From: Aureimonas psammosilenae
Lineage (GTDB): Bacteria; Pseudomonadota; Alphaproteobacteria; Rhizobiales; Rhizobiaceae
Assembly (NCBI RefSeq): GCF_009176975.1
Contig: NZ_WEZG01000003.1
Coordinates: forward strand, 62,001-126,000
Reading direction: 5' to 3'
DNA: 64,000 nt
This document shows, piece after piece, positions 52,707 to 60,582 of this stretch. Each line of letters begins with the position of its first letter. The first letter of the stretch is position 1. A model generated the notes under the pieces. That model searched no databases. It saw only the letters and a list, made by a program, of their open reading frames with translations, and was not told the origin of the DNA. Made by a program: the position numbers and the translations under genes.

Positions 52707-53834
52707 CTATCGAACGATGGTCAGGGTTTCGGCGGCCCGGGTGATTGCGGTGTAGAGCCAGCGCTCGCGCGTTTCCTTGAAGGCCCAGCTTTCGTCGAAC
52801 AGCATTACGTCGTTCCACTGCGACCCCTGGGCCTTGTGGACGGTCAGTGCATAGCCGTAGTCGAAATCGTCGAAGCGCTTCTTCAGCGACCACGGCACTT
52901 CGGCATCGGGGTCCTCGAAGCTCTGCTTCAGGAGTTTGATCTTGGCCGCCCCCTGATCGACATCGTCCTCGTCCGGCCGCACGATGAGATTGACGCCGGG
53001 CTTCGATGTTTCAGGCGAAGCCGTCATCACCTTCCATAACGAGCCGTTCAAAAGCGATTTCGTTGGGTCGTTCCTTAAGCAGACGAGCTTGTCGCCTGCG
53101 CGCGGCAAGACGCCATCGAAGCCCTTCAACTCGCGCAGTCGCGAATTATAGCGCCGCCTCGTGCGATTGGTGCCGACCAAGACCTGATCGGCCCTCAGAA
53201 CGGCATCGCGATCGACATCCCGCTTGGCGATCACCCGCGCCGCGCCGAAGTCGCCATAGTCGAGGTCTCCCCCTTCCCTCACCTTCTGCGCCAGCGCCAC
53301 GATCGGATTGTCGCGGGCCTGACGATGAATGTCAGTAAGAAGGAAATCCGGCTCGGCTTCCGTGAAGAAGCCGCCGCCCGATACGGGGGGAAGCTGGCCG
53401 GGATCGCCAAGTACCAGGATCGGCGTCCCGAAGGACAGAAGATCGCGCCCGAGCTGCTCGTCGACCATGGAGCATTCGTCGACCACCACCAGCTTGGCCT
53501 TGGCGATCGGACTTTGCCGATTGAGCGAGAAGGTCGGCGAAACGCGCGACGTTCCCTTCTCCTCGTCCTCCACCGTTTCCTCGCCGCGAGGTCGGTAGAT
53601 CAAGGAATGCAGGGTGCGCGCGCTCTTGGCGCCCTTGGAGCGCAGCACTTGCGCCGCCTTGCCGGTGAATGCCGCGAACTGGACTGCGCCATCGACATGG
53701 CTCGCGAAATGCTTGGCCAGCGTCGTCTTGCCCGTGCCGGCATAGCCGAACAGCCGAAAGATCGGCTGCGCATCCGATTGCAGCCAATCGCCCACGGCCT
53801 TCAGGGCGTCGTCCTGTTGGGAGGAGAATTTCAT
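52707..53834 (-). CDS. RecD/Dda-like ATP-dependent DNA helicase
   Basis: 375 aa superfamily 1B helicase. Walker A is GYAGTGKTT (30-38), Walker B with motif II is LVVVDECSMVD (about 115-125), motif III GDPGQLPPV, motif IV-like VGTNRTRRRYNSRLREL and the UvrD-type C-terminal motif ALTVHKAQGSQW with TAITRA. It resembles phage T4 Dda and short RecD-like enzymes, unwinding DNA 5' to 3' by family expectation. The start ATG is two bases after the vapC stop, making a three-gene vapB-vapC-helicase operon. No RecBC genes are nearby. Confidence 0.88.
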   Translation of the reverse strand: MKFSSQQDDALKAVGDWLQSDAQPIFRLFGYAGTGKTTLAKHFASHVDGAVQFAAFTGKAAQVLRSKGAKSARTLHSLIYRPRGEETVEDEEKGTSRVSPTFSLNRQSPIAKAKLVVVDECSMVDEQLGRDLLSFGTPILVLGDPGQLPPVSGGGFFTEAEPDFLLTDIHRQARDNPIVALAQKVREGGDLDYGDFGAARVIAKRDVDRDAVLRADQVLVGTNRTRRRYNSRLRELKGFDGVLPRAGDKLVCLRNDPTKSLLNGSLWKVMTASPETSKPGVNLIVRPDEDDVDQGAAKIKLLKQSFEDPDAEVPWSLKKRFDDFDYGYALTVHKAQGSQWNDVMLFDESWAFKETRERWLYTAITRAAETLTIVR

Positions 53835-53836
53835 GC

Positions 53837-54229
53837 TCAGGCCAGATCCGTCTTGGCGAAGTCGTCGCCTTTGTAGAGGAGGCCGGCGGCTGCCTGTTTG
53901 GCCATCGCATAGGAGAAGCAGTCGCCCATGTTCAGGCGCGCAGGGTGGCCCGCAACCTTGCCGTAGCGCGAGGACGCTTCCACCGCCAGCGCACCGATAT
54001 CGGCCGAAACGGGCTGAACGGCGATATCCGCGGCTGAGAGAAAGTCACGCACGATTCGGCAGGCATGATGCAGATCGAACTTCATCGTCCGCGCTACCGC
54101 GTGGCTCGCTTCATAGATGGCGATAGCGGACGTCACCGGTGCAGCGGCTTCTCCCACTTTCCGGAGAAAGTCCTCACGTTCGGGTTCGCGAACTAGAATT
54201 GCCACAAGGGCTGATGCATCGATGAACAC
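53837..54229 (-). CDS. vapC: VapC-type PIN-domain toxin
   Basis: 130 aa PIN ribonuclease. The acidic catalytic set is visible: Asp4 (MFIDASALVAIL), Glu40 (AIYEASHAV), Asp103 (NMGDCFSYAMAK) and Asp122/123 (YKGDDFAKTDL). It cleaves RNA, typically tRNA, and is silenced by the adjacent antitoxin. Starts at GTG 54229, two bases after the vapB stop codon, so translation is coupled. The following gene, a helicase, begins two bases after the vapC stop. Confidence 0.93.
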   Translation of the reverse strand: MFIDASALVAILVREPEREDFLRKVGEAAAPVTSAIAIYEASHAVARTMKFDLHHACRIVRDFLSAADIAVQPVSADIGALAVEASSRYGKVAGHPARLNMGDCFSYAMAKQAAAGLLYKGDDFAKTDLA

Positions 54230-54231
54230 GA

Positions 54232-54474
54232 TCAGTCCTCGTCGTCGTAGAGACTATCATAAAACGCCTTGTCCGCCACCAGACCGGTGCGGGGAACCGC
54301 GTCCAGTTCGTCGAGCAGAGGCTTCAGGCGTTCGCGCAAAGGTATCTTGCGCTGTTCGCGCAGGAGTTCGTTTTCCACCGCCTCGCGCACGGCTTCGGTC
54401 AGGCCGACGCCCTTCCGGTTGGCCAGTTCTCGAACGAGCTTATCCGTCCGGTCATCCCGTATGTGAAGAGCCAT
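54232..54474 (-). CDS. vapB: VapB-type antitoxin (Rv0623-like)
   Basis: 80 aa. The N-terminal half MALHIRDDRTDKLVRELANR and GVGLTEAVREAVENEL is the DNA-binding segment of the PSK-type transcription factor (Rv0623) family; the acidic tail DKAFYDSLYDDED binds the toxin. It starts at ATG 54474. A 7-base inverted repeat lies 13-39 bases upstream. It precedes vapC with two bases between, the usual antitoxin-first order. Confidence 0.92.
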   Translation of the reverse strand: MALHIRDDRTDKLVRELANRKGVGLTEAVREAVENELLREQRKIPLRERLKPLLDELDAVPRTGLVADKAFYDSLYDDED

Positions 54475-54486
54475 CGCCCGCTCCCG

Positions 54487-54513
54487 TGTAGATAGCCGGT
54501 GCTAGCATCTACA
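54487..54513. promoter_or_regulatory. Inverted repeat upstream of vapB, probable autoregulatory operator
   Basis: TGTAGAT (54487-54493) and ATCTACA (54507-54513) are perfect arms separated by 13 bases, immediately upstream of vapB. VapBC complexes normally bind such sites to repress their own operon. Confidence 0.65.
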
Positions 54514-54542
54514 CAAACGGAACACAATGAGAACACTCTAGC

Positions 54543-55139
54543 TCAGACGAGAAGCGGCCAGAGGGACGCGACGAGAAGCAGGCCCATCACGATATTGAAG
54601 ATGCGAAGCCGTTTCGGGTCCGAAAGGTAGGTGCGCAACCCGACGCCGAAGACGGTCCAGATAGCGGCGGACGGGATGCCGACGACGAGAAACGCCATCG
54701 TCACGATCAACACCGAGAGATAAGGGTCACCATCGTTGATGTAGTTGCCCATGGCGACAAGCGCCATCGCCCAGGCCTTCGGGTTGACGGCCTGAAACAT
54801 CGCCGCCTGCCCGAAGGTGATGGGTCGCGCGGAGGCTTCGCCATTGGGTTTCGCGGCCTTGGCGAAGGCGATCTTCCAGGCGAGCCAAAGCAAATACAGC
54901 GCACTGACGACCTTCATCGCGAGCGACAGGCCGGGGACGGTGTGGATCAGCGTGCCGAGCCCCGCCCCCACCGCCACCAGAAGAAGCCCGAAGCCGAGTT
55001 CGATCCCCAGGATATGCGGCACCGTTCGGCGAAAACCGAAATTCACGCCGGATGTCATGAGCATCATGTTGTTCGGCCCCGGCGTGACCGAGGACACGAA
55101 GGCGAACAGCATCAACGCCGTCAAAAGGTCGAAAGGCAT
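54543..55139 (-). CDS. LysE/RhtB family amino-acid exporter
   Basis: 198 aa with five or six transmembrane helices. The signature FAFVSSVTPGPNNMMLMTSG (about 11-30) is the LysE motif, and FQAVNPKAWAMALVAMGNY (about 113-131) the second conserved region. It exports amino acids or homoserine lactones. I start at ATG 55139 (MPFDLLTAL); the in-frame upstream extension is not hydrophobic and lies in the ilvN-proximal spacer. The ilvN stop is 35 bases upstream, so transcription may continue from ilvBN; a branched-chain amino acid substrate is possible but is inference. Confidence 0.9.
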   Translation of the reverse strand: MPFDLLTALMLFAFVSSVTPGPNNMMLMTSGVNFGFRRTVPHILGIELGFGLLLVAVGAGLGTLIHTVPGLSLAMKVVSALYLLWLAWKIAFAKAAKPNGEASARPITFGQAAMFQAVNPKAWAMALVAMGNYINDGDPYLSVLIVTMAFLVVGIPSAAIWTVFGVGLRTYLSDPKRLRIFNIVMGLLLVASLWPLLV

Positions 55140-55174
55140 CGCAGCGGCTTCGGCACGAGAAAAGGGGTTGAGGA

Positions 55175-55747
55175 CTACATCGCCTCGGCACCGCGCGTCA
55201 GCGCCGCGACGCCGGTTCGGCAAACCTCCACGAGACCGAGCGGCTTCATCAGCGAGATGAACTTGTCGATCTTCGACGGCCGGCCGGTGATCTCGAAAAC
55301 GAAATGGTCGACGGAGGAATCCACCACCTTGGCGCGGAACACGTCCGCGAGACGCAAGCCTTCGACGCGCCGGTCGCCGCTGCCCGCCACCTTCACGATG
55401 GCGAGTTCCCGCTCGATGGGCCCCGTCTCGCCATCCTCGCCCGCCTTGCGCGTCAGATCCACGACGCGGTGAACGGGCACGATCCGGTCGAGCTGGCTCT
55501 TGATCTGCGTGATGGTGTGGCTCGTGCCGCGCGTCACGATAGTGATCCGCGACAGATGCTTCTCGTGCTCCGTTTCAGAAACGGTGAGGCTTTCGATGTT
55601 GTAGCCCCGCCCCGAGAACAGGCCGATCACGCGTGCGAGGACGCCCGGCTCGTTGTCCACGATCAGCGCCAGGGTCCGCGCCTCCGCAGCCTCCCTTTCG
55701 GGTTCGATGAAGTAGGCGGAGGCTGGCGGCTGGACGGGTCGGTTCAT
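55175..55747 (-). CDS. ilvN: Acetolactate synthase small (regulatory) subunit
   Basis: 190 aa. An N-terminal ACT domain (about 25-95, ALIVDNEPGVLARVIGLFSG and GRGYNIESLTVSETEHEKHL) binds valine for feedback control; the C-terminal half is the ILVH-type domain with IERELAIVKV and VFEITGRPSKIDKFISLM. It activates and regulates the IlvB subunit. ATG 55747 is used; the longer frame from 55783 starts in the spacer. 125 bases separate it from ilvB. Confidence 0.95.
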   Translation of the reverse strand: MNRPVQPPASAYFIEPEREAAEARTLALIVDNEPGVLARVIGLFSGRGYNIESLTVSETEHEKHLSRITIVTRGTSHTITQIKSQLDRIVPVHRVVDLTRKAGEDGETGPIERELAIVKVAGSGDRRVEGLRLADVFRAKVVDSSVDHFVFEITGRPSKIDKFISLMKPLGLVEVCRTGVAALTRGAEAM

Positions 55748-55793
55748 GGGTGTGGACTCGGGGCAATGGCGTTGACGAAGCATGGTGTTCGAT

Positions 55794-55827
55794 CTCGGGT
55801 CGGCCGGCGAAGCCGCGACGGCCCGAG
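55794..55827 (-). other. Weak stem-loop between ilvB and ilvN
   Basis: CTCGGG (55794-55799) and CCCGAG (55822-55827) can pair with inner CG/GC pairs. It lies between the two subunit genes and might affect their ratio or mRNA processing. No T-run follows. Confidence 0.35.
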
Positions 55828-55872
55828 AGGCGGAAGCCGGTCCGAGACGACCGACTCCCTTTTTATCAGTGC

Positions 55873-57651
55873 TTAAACCAGTTCGCGGCCCTTGGCGTCG
55901 ATGGCGTTGGCGACCGCCTCGTCCGTCGCCTCGTCGGGCAGCATCATCTCGTTATGCGCCTTGCCCGAAGGAATCATCGGGAAGCAGTTCGCGAGATTGG
56001 CGACGCAGCAATCGAAGATCACCGGCCGGTCGACCGCGATCATCTCCTCGATCGCACCGTCGAGATCGCCCGGCTTCTCGCAGCGCAAGCCGACGCCCCC
56101 GAAGGCTTCGGCCATCTTCACGAAGTCCGGCAGGGCTTCCGAATAGGAATGCGACAACCGGTTGCCGTGCAGGAGCTGCTGCCACTGGCGCACCATGCCC
56201 ATGTACTGGTTGTTCAGGATGAAGATCTTGATCGGCGCGCCGTACTGCACCGCCGCCGACATCTCCTGCATCGTCATCTGCACGGAAGCATCGCCCGCGA
56301 TGTCGATGACCAGCGCGTCCGGATGCGCGATCTGCACGCCGAGCGCCGCCGGCAGGCCGTAGCCCATGGTGCCGAGACCGCCCGACGTCATCCAGCGATT
56401 GGGCTCCTCGAAGCCGTAGAACTGGGCAGCCCACATCTGATGCTGGCCGACTTCCGTCGTGATGAAGGTCTTGCGGTTCTTCGTCAGTTCATAGAGCCGC
56501 TGGACCGCGAATTGCGGCATGATGACCTTCTCGTCCTGCCGGTAGGCGAGGCAGTTGCGCGCGCGCCAGCTATCGATGCTCGTCCACCAGTCCTTTAGCG
56601 CAGCCTGATCGGCCTGCCGCTTCTCTTCCTTCCAGACCTTGACGATATCGGCGAGGACATGCGCGACATCGCCGATGATCGGCAGTTCGACGTGGACGTT
56701 CTTGTTGATGGAGGACGGATCGATATCGATGTGGATCTTGCGCGATCCCGGCGAGAAGGCGTCGAGCCGCCCCGTGATGCGGTCGTCGAAACGCGCGCCG
56801 ATGCACAGCATGACGTCGCAGCCATGCATGGCGAGATTCGCCTGATAGGTGCCGTGCATGCCGAGCATGCCGAGCCAGGCCGAACCGGACGCCGGATAAG
56901 CGCCGAGGCCCATCAAGGTCGAGGTCACCGGAAAGCCCGTCAGTTCGGCGAGTTCGCGCAGGAGGCGCGTGGCCTCCGGCCCGGAATTGATGACGCCGCC
57001 GCCCGAGTAGATGACCGGACGCTTGGCGCCGGCCAGCATCTCGACTGCCGCGCGAATGCGCTCGATCTCCGCCGAAATCTTCGGCCGATAGCTTTCATGG
57101 ACGGTGCGCGGCGGGGGCGGCGTGTAGGTGCCGGTCGCGAACTGGATGTCTTTGGGAACGTCGACAACGACCGGACCCGGCCGGCCCGAGGTCGCGACAT
57201 AGAAGGCCTCATGGAGGACGCGCGCCAGATCGTTAACGTCCTTCACCAGCCAATTGTGCTTGGTGCAGGGCCGCGTGATGCCGACCGTGTCGCATTCCTG
57301 GAACGCGTCGGAACCAATGAGCGTCGTTGGAACCTGCCCGGAAATACAGACGAGCGGGATGGAATCCATCAGCGCGTCCTGCAAGGGCGTGACGGCGTTG
57401 GTGGCGCCGGGGCCGGAGGTCACGAGCATGACGCCCGGCTTGCCGGTGGAGCGCGCATAGCCTTCCGCCGCGTGGCCGGCGCCCTGCTCGTGCCGAACGA
57501 GGATGTGCTTCACGTCCTCCTGCTGGAACAGGGCGTCGTAGATCGGAAGAACGGCGCCGCCGGGGTAGCCGAACAAATGCTCGACACCGTGGTCTTTCAT
57601 TGCCTGGACGACCATCTGGGCGCCCGTCATCCTTTGTTCTGCGGCAGTCAT
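55873..57651 (-). CDS. ilvB: Acetolactate synthase large (catalytic) subunit
   Basis: 592 aa thiamin-diphosphate enzyme making acetolactate or acetohydroxybutyrate, first common step of valine, leucine and isoleucine synthesis. The catalytic Glu lies in LVRHEQGAGHAAEGYARSTG; FAD and central domains follow; the ThDP/Mg motif is GDASVQMTMQEMSAA...NNQYMGMVRQWQ (GDG-N type, here GDA). ATG 57651 (MTAAEQRMTG) is chosen since the extension to 57738 lies in the attenuator region. It is preceded by a leader peptide and terminator, see 57737-57847. Confidence 0.95.
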   Translation of the reverse strand: MTAAEQRMTGAQMVVQAMKDHGVEHLFGYPGGAVLPIYDALFQQEDVKHILVRHEQGAGHAAEGYARSTGKPGVMLVTSGPGATNAVTPLQDALMDSIPLVCISGQVPTTLIGSDAFQECDTVGITRPCTKHNWLVKDVNDLARVLHEAFYVATSGRPGPVVVDVPKDIQFATGTYTPPPPRTVHESYRPKISAEIERIRAAVEMLAGAKRPVIYSGGGVINSGPEATRLLRELAELTGFPVTSTLMGLGAYPASGSAWLGMLGMHGTYQANLAMHGCDVMLCIGARFDDRITGRLDAFSPGSRKIHIDIDPSSINKNVHVELPIIGDVAHVLADIVKVWKEEKRQADQAALKDWWTSIDSWRARNCLAYRQDEKVIMPQFAVQRLYELTKNRKTFITTEVGQHQMWAAQFYGFEEPNRWMTSGGLGTMGYGLPAALGVQIAHPDALVIDIAGDASVQMTMQEMSAAVQYGAPIKIFILNNQYMGMVRQWQQLLHGNRLSHSYSEALPDFVKMAEAFGGVGLRCEKPGDLDGAIEEMIAVDRPVIFDCCVANLANCFPMIPSGKAHNEMMLPDEATDEAVANAIDAKGRELV

Positions 57652-57736
57652 CGTCTCGTTCCGCTTCCTTTTTGCCGTTCGACCGTCTGCGGCGGTCTTC
57701 ACGTCGGCTGGTCTTGGTTTTTGAACTTCAGGCAAC

Positions 57737-57760
57737 AAAAAAGGCCCTCTGAGGGGCCTT
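57737..57760 (-). terminator. Rho-independent attenuator terminator of ilvBN
   Basis: On the minus strand, AAGGCCC-CTCAGA-GGGCCTT (57742-57760) followed by a run of six U (57742-57737) forms a strong terminator, 86 bases before the ilvB start codon and 37 after the leader peptide stop. Confidence 0.85.
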
Positions 57761-57767
57761 GGTTTCA

Positions 57768-57818
57768 GCGCACACGTGGCATCAGCCGGACGGTCCCTAG
57801 ACCGCCTCGCGTGTGCGC
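57768..57818 (-). promoter_or_regulatory. Pause/antiterminator hairpin of the ilv attenuator
   Basis: GCGCACACG (57818-57810 on the minus strand) pairs perfectly with CGTGTGCGC (57776-57768). The first arm lies inside the last leader-peptide codons, so ribosome position decides whether this hairpin can form. It is the classic attenuation arrangement. Confidence 0.75.
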
Positions 57819-57847
57819 CTTCCTACGAGAATAAGGTTCTTCTTCAT
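57797..57847 (-). CDS. ilvBN leader peptide
   Basis: 16-codon frame reading MKKNLILVGRRTREAV, ATG 57847 to TAG 57797. It contains Leu, Ile, Leu and Val codons in a row near the start and a terminal Val, the amino acids the operon makes. Ribosome stalling there when branched-chain aminoacyl-tRNA is short would favour read-through into ilvB. No ordinary protein role is expected. Confidence 0.85.
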   Translation of the reverse strand: MKKNLILVGRRTREAV

Positions 57848-57891
57848 TCGACCGACGCTAAACCACTCCGGCGCGAGCGTCAACCGATCCG

Positions 57892-58716
57892 TCAACGCCG
57901 CGTCGCCATATCGAGGTCGATGCGGCGGTAACGCGCTTCCACGAAGGCATAGGCACCGAAGGCCATCAACCCGAAGCCCGTGACGGCCAGAGCCAGCCAA
58001 CCCCATCGCCAAGCCGACATCGCGTCAAGCGCCGCTTCCAGACCCGGTGCCTCGCCAGCCTGATAGGACGCGGCTCCCGTGAAAACCAGCCAGGCGAGGA
58101 TCAGGAAGGTCACGCCCCGCGCCACGAGACCGAACTGGCAGACCGGCTTCAACCACCGTTCCTTGTCGGCGGGCATGCGCAGATACTTCATGAAGCCGGC
58201 GGTCGCGCCCTTCACGATATGCGCGACGCCCACCCCGATCAGAACGGCAGCGATGAGATAGGTGAGCGCAAGACCGAAGCCGGCCTCATAGGCATAGGCG
58301 ACGACGGTTCGGCGCGTATCGCCGTTCCCGCCCGAGAAATGCAGGCCGGCCGCGAGAAAACCGGCGAAAACGGCAAGAGCGCCATAGGAGCCAGCGCTGC
58401 CGAGAAGCCCGGCGCGAACCACCAATCCCTTGGCGTCGGTGCCGTGCCCATCCGGGTCCTTCAAGGCCTGGAACACGCGCCATGCGGCGAAGGCGAACAG
58501 CGCCAGAACGAGAACCGCCAGCAGAAGCGCACCGCCGGCCGAGCCGAAGACGAAGGTGATCGCGTCCTTCGAACTCATGGTCTGGCCGGTGGAGTAAGCG
58601 GCCTTGGCGGCGAAATAGCCGATCACCACGAAAACGGTGCCGCGCGCGACATATCCCGCCCTCGCCGCCTTTTCGATCCGGTGTTCGTGTTCCCGAACGA
58701 AATCGCTTGCCGACAT
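57892..58716 (-). CDS. DUF1206 integral membrane protein
   Basis: 274 aa with six hydrophobic helices arranged as three similar two-helix units, the DUF1206 pattern. Each unit has an AR-G-V or GW-F-like element: ARAGYVARGTVFVVIGYFAA, GSYGALAVFAGFLAAGLHF and FGLVARGVTFLILAWLVFTG. Function is unknown; no catalytic or transport motif is visible. ATG 58716 (MSASDF) has AGGAG nine bases upstream, better than ATG 58725. It is downstream of miaA on the same strand, 54 bases away. Confidence 0.88.
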   Translation of the reverse strand: MSASDFVREHEHRIEKAARAGYVARGTVFVVIGYFAAKAAYSTGQTMSSKDAITFVFGSAGGALLLAVLVLALFAFAAWRVFQALKDPDGHGTDAKGLVVRAGLLGSAGSYGALAVFAGFLAAGLHFSGGNGDTRRTVVAYAYEAGFGLALTYLIAAVLIGVGVAHIVKGATAGFMKYLRMPADKERWLKPVCQFGLVARGVTFLILAWLVFTGAASYQAGEAPGLEAALDAMSAWRWGWLALAVTGFGLMAFGAYAFVEARYRRIDLDMATRR

Positions 58717-58770
58717 GCCGTGCATCTCCTTCGGCTCACGAAATCGCGAGCGGCGGGAACGGGTTCCGCT

Positions 58771-59688
58771 TCAACTGGCCCGGAACGGAAAACCGTCATG
58801 CGAAGGTTCGAGCCATGACGCATCGAGTTGATGGCGGAACCACGTGTCCTGCCGCTTCGCATATTGCCGGCTGCGCGTCACGGCCCGCTCGATAGCCTGA
58901 TCCAAAGCGATATGCCCATCGAGATGCTCGACGAGTTCGGATAGACCGATGGCCTTCGCCGCCGTTCCACCGGCAACGAACTCGCCGGACCGGAACCGCG
59001 CCGCCTCGGCAAGCGCGCCCGCCATCATCATGGCATCGAAACGACGGGCGATGCGCTCACGCAAGACATCGCGCGGCGGACGAAGAACGATCTTCAGCGC
59101 CTCCTCCGCGTGGATCAAAGGCGTGCCTCGTCCGGTCTGGATTGCATCAAGCGGCAGGCCCGTCGCCGCGTTGAGTTCCAGGGCCCGGACGATTCGCTGC
59201 GGATCGGTCGGCCGGATGCGGGCTGCGGCGGCGGGATCGATCTGCGCCAGTTCGCCGTGGAGGCGCTCCGGCCCCTCTTCCGCCATGCGTCGTCGCAGCG
59301 CGTCGCGGATTTCCGCCGGAACCTCCGGCATGGCGTCGATGCCGCCGAGAAGCGCCCGGAAATAAAGCCCCGTTCCGCCGACGATCACGGCGGGACGTTT
59401 TTGCGCGCTGAGCGATGCCAGAACGGGCTCCACGTCGCGCATCCAGGCGCCGACGCTGTAATCCACGGCCGGGTCGACATGGCCATAAAGAAGATGCGGC
59501 AGCGCCATTCGATCGGCCCCCGTCGGCTGCGCGCCGAGGATTTCCAGCCCGCGATAGACCTGCATCGAGTCGGCGTTGATCACGACGCCGCCGAGTTCTC
59601 CGGCGATCTCGAGCGCGAGGGCCGACTTGCCGCTGGCGGTCGGCCCCGCTATCAGCACCACCGATATCTCAGCCTTGTTCCGGATCAT
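58771..59688 (-). CDS. miaA: tRNA dimethylallyltransferase MiaA
   Basis: 305 aa. Adds a dimethylallyl group to A37 of tRNAs reading UNN codons. The P-loop is LIAGPTASGKSALALEIAGE (12-31), then INADSMQVYRGLEILGAQPT, VGGTGLYFRALLGG and the C-terminal QYAKRQDTWFRHQ involved in anticodon binding. ATG 59688 (MIRNKAEIS) is the natural start; the longer in-frame reading runs antisense through serB and is artefactual. It diverges from serB, only three bases lying between the two ATG codons if serB begins at 59692. Confidence 0.95.
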   Translation of the reverse strand: MIRNKAEISVVLIAGPTASGKSALALEIAGELGGVVINADSMQVYRGLEILGAQPTGADRMALPHLLYGHVDPAVDYSVGAWMRDVEPVLASLSAQKRPAVIVGGTGLYFRALLGGIDAMPEVPAEIRDALRRRMAEEGPERLHGELAQIDPAAAARIRPTDPQRIVRALELNAATGLPLDAIQTGRGTPLIHAEEALKIVLRPPRDVLRERIARRFDAMMMAGALAEAARFRSGEFVAGGTAAKAIGLSELVEHLDGHIALDQAIERAVTRSRQYAKRQDTWFRHQLDASWLEPSHDGFPFRAS

Positions 59689-59691
59689 TCC

Positions 59692-60582
59692 ATGGCCATG
59701 CAGGTCGCGACGCTGATCTCCGCCCGCACCGAGAAGCGCGTTTCGCAGGACCTTGCCGAACGGGCCGCCGGTCTTCTCGCAAGCCCGCCCCCGGTCTGGC
59801 TGGAAGCCGATGTCGCCTGCGATCTTTTCTTCGAAACGTCGAGCGGTTCGGAGGCGATGTCTGCGGCCCTGCGCGAGCTTCTGGCGGGACAGAAGGTGGA
59901 TTGCGTGGTGCAGGAAGCCGCCACCCGGCGCAAGCGCATTCTGATCGCCGACATGGATTCCACCATGATCGAGCAGGAATGCATCGACGAACTGGCGGAT
60001 GTGGTGGGTATCAAGCACGCCGTCGCGACGATCACCGCCCGCGCGATGAACGGCGAGATCGCCTTCGAGCCCGCGCTTCGCGAGCGCGTCGCCCTCTTGA
60101 AAGACTTGCCCGAAGCAGTGATCGGCCGCGTCATCGAAGAGCGCGTCACCCTCGCAAAGGGCGGACGGACCTTAGTGCAGACGATGCGGGAGAACGGCGC
60201 CGTGACCGCTCTCGTTTCGGGTGGCTTCACCGCCTTCACCTCGGCCGTTGCCGCGATGCTCGGCTTCGGCGAAACCCGCGCCAACACGCTACTCGTGGAA
60301 GAGGGTCGCCTAGCCGGCCTCGTCGCCGAGCCGATCCTCGGCAAGGAGGCCAAAGTGCAGGCGCTTCGCGAGATCGCCGAAGCCAACGGCCTGACCCCGC
60401 AGGATGCCCTCGCCGTCGGCGACGGGGCCAACGATCTCGGCATGATTGATCTTGCCGGCACCGGCGTCGCGATTCACGCCAAACCGGCTGTCGCATCGGC
60501 CGCGCCCCACCGGATCGACCACGGCGACCTCACCGCTTTGCTCTTCCTCCAAGGCTACAAGGCGGAGGAGTTCGCTGAGTGA
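59692..60582 (+). CDS. serB: Phosphoserine phosphatase SerB
   Basis: 296 aa HAD phosphatase of serine synthesis. The nucleophile is in LIADMDSTMIEQECIDELAD (D-x-D-S-T), Ser/Thr in VSGGFTAFTS, the second Asp pair in VGDGANDLGMI and Lys in HAKPAV. An N-terminal helical region of about 80 residues is typical of alphaproteobacterial SerB. Two in-frame ATGs are possible, 59692 and 59698; neither has a ribosome site, since the upstream bases belong to miaA. Promoter and leader must overlap the divergent gene. Confidence 0.93.
   Translation: MAMQVATLISARTEKRVSQDLAERAAGLLASPPPVWLEADVACDLFFETSSGSEAMSAALRELLAGQKVDCVVQEAATRRKRILIADMDSTMIEQECIDELADVVGIKHAVATITARAMNGEIAFEPALRERVALLKDLPEAVIGRVIEERVTLAKGGRTLVQTMRENGAVTALVSGGFTAFTSAVAAMLGFGETRANTLLVEEGRLAGLVAEPILGKEAKVQALREIAEANGLTPQDALAVGDGANDLGMIDLAGTGVAIHAKPAVASAAPHRIDHGDLTALLFLQGYKAEEFAE

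Noticed and set aside
56659-57834. 391-codon plus-strand frame opposite ilvB
   Set aside because: Antisense to a complete acetolactate synthase gene and covers the attenuator; no domain is visible.
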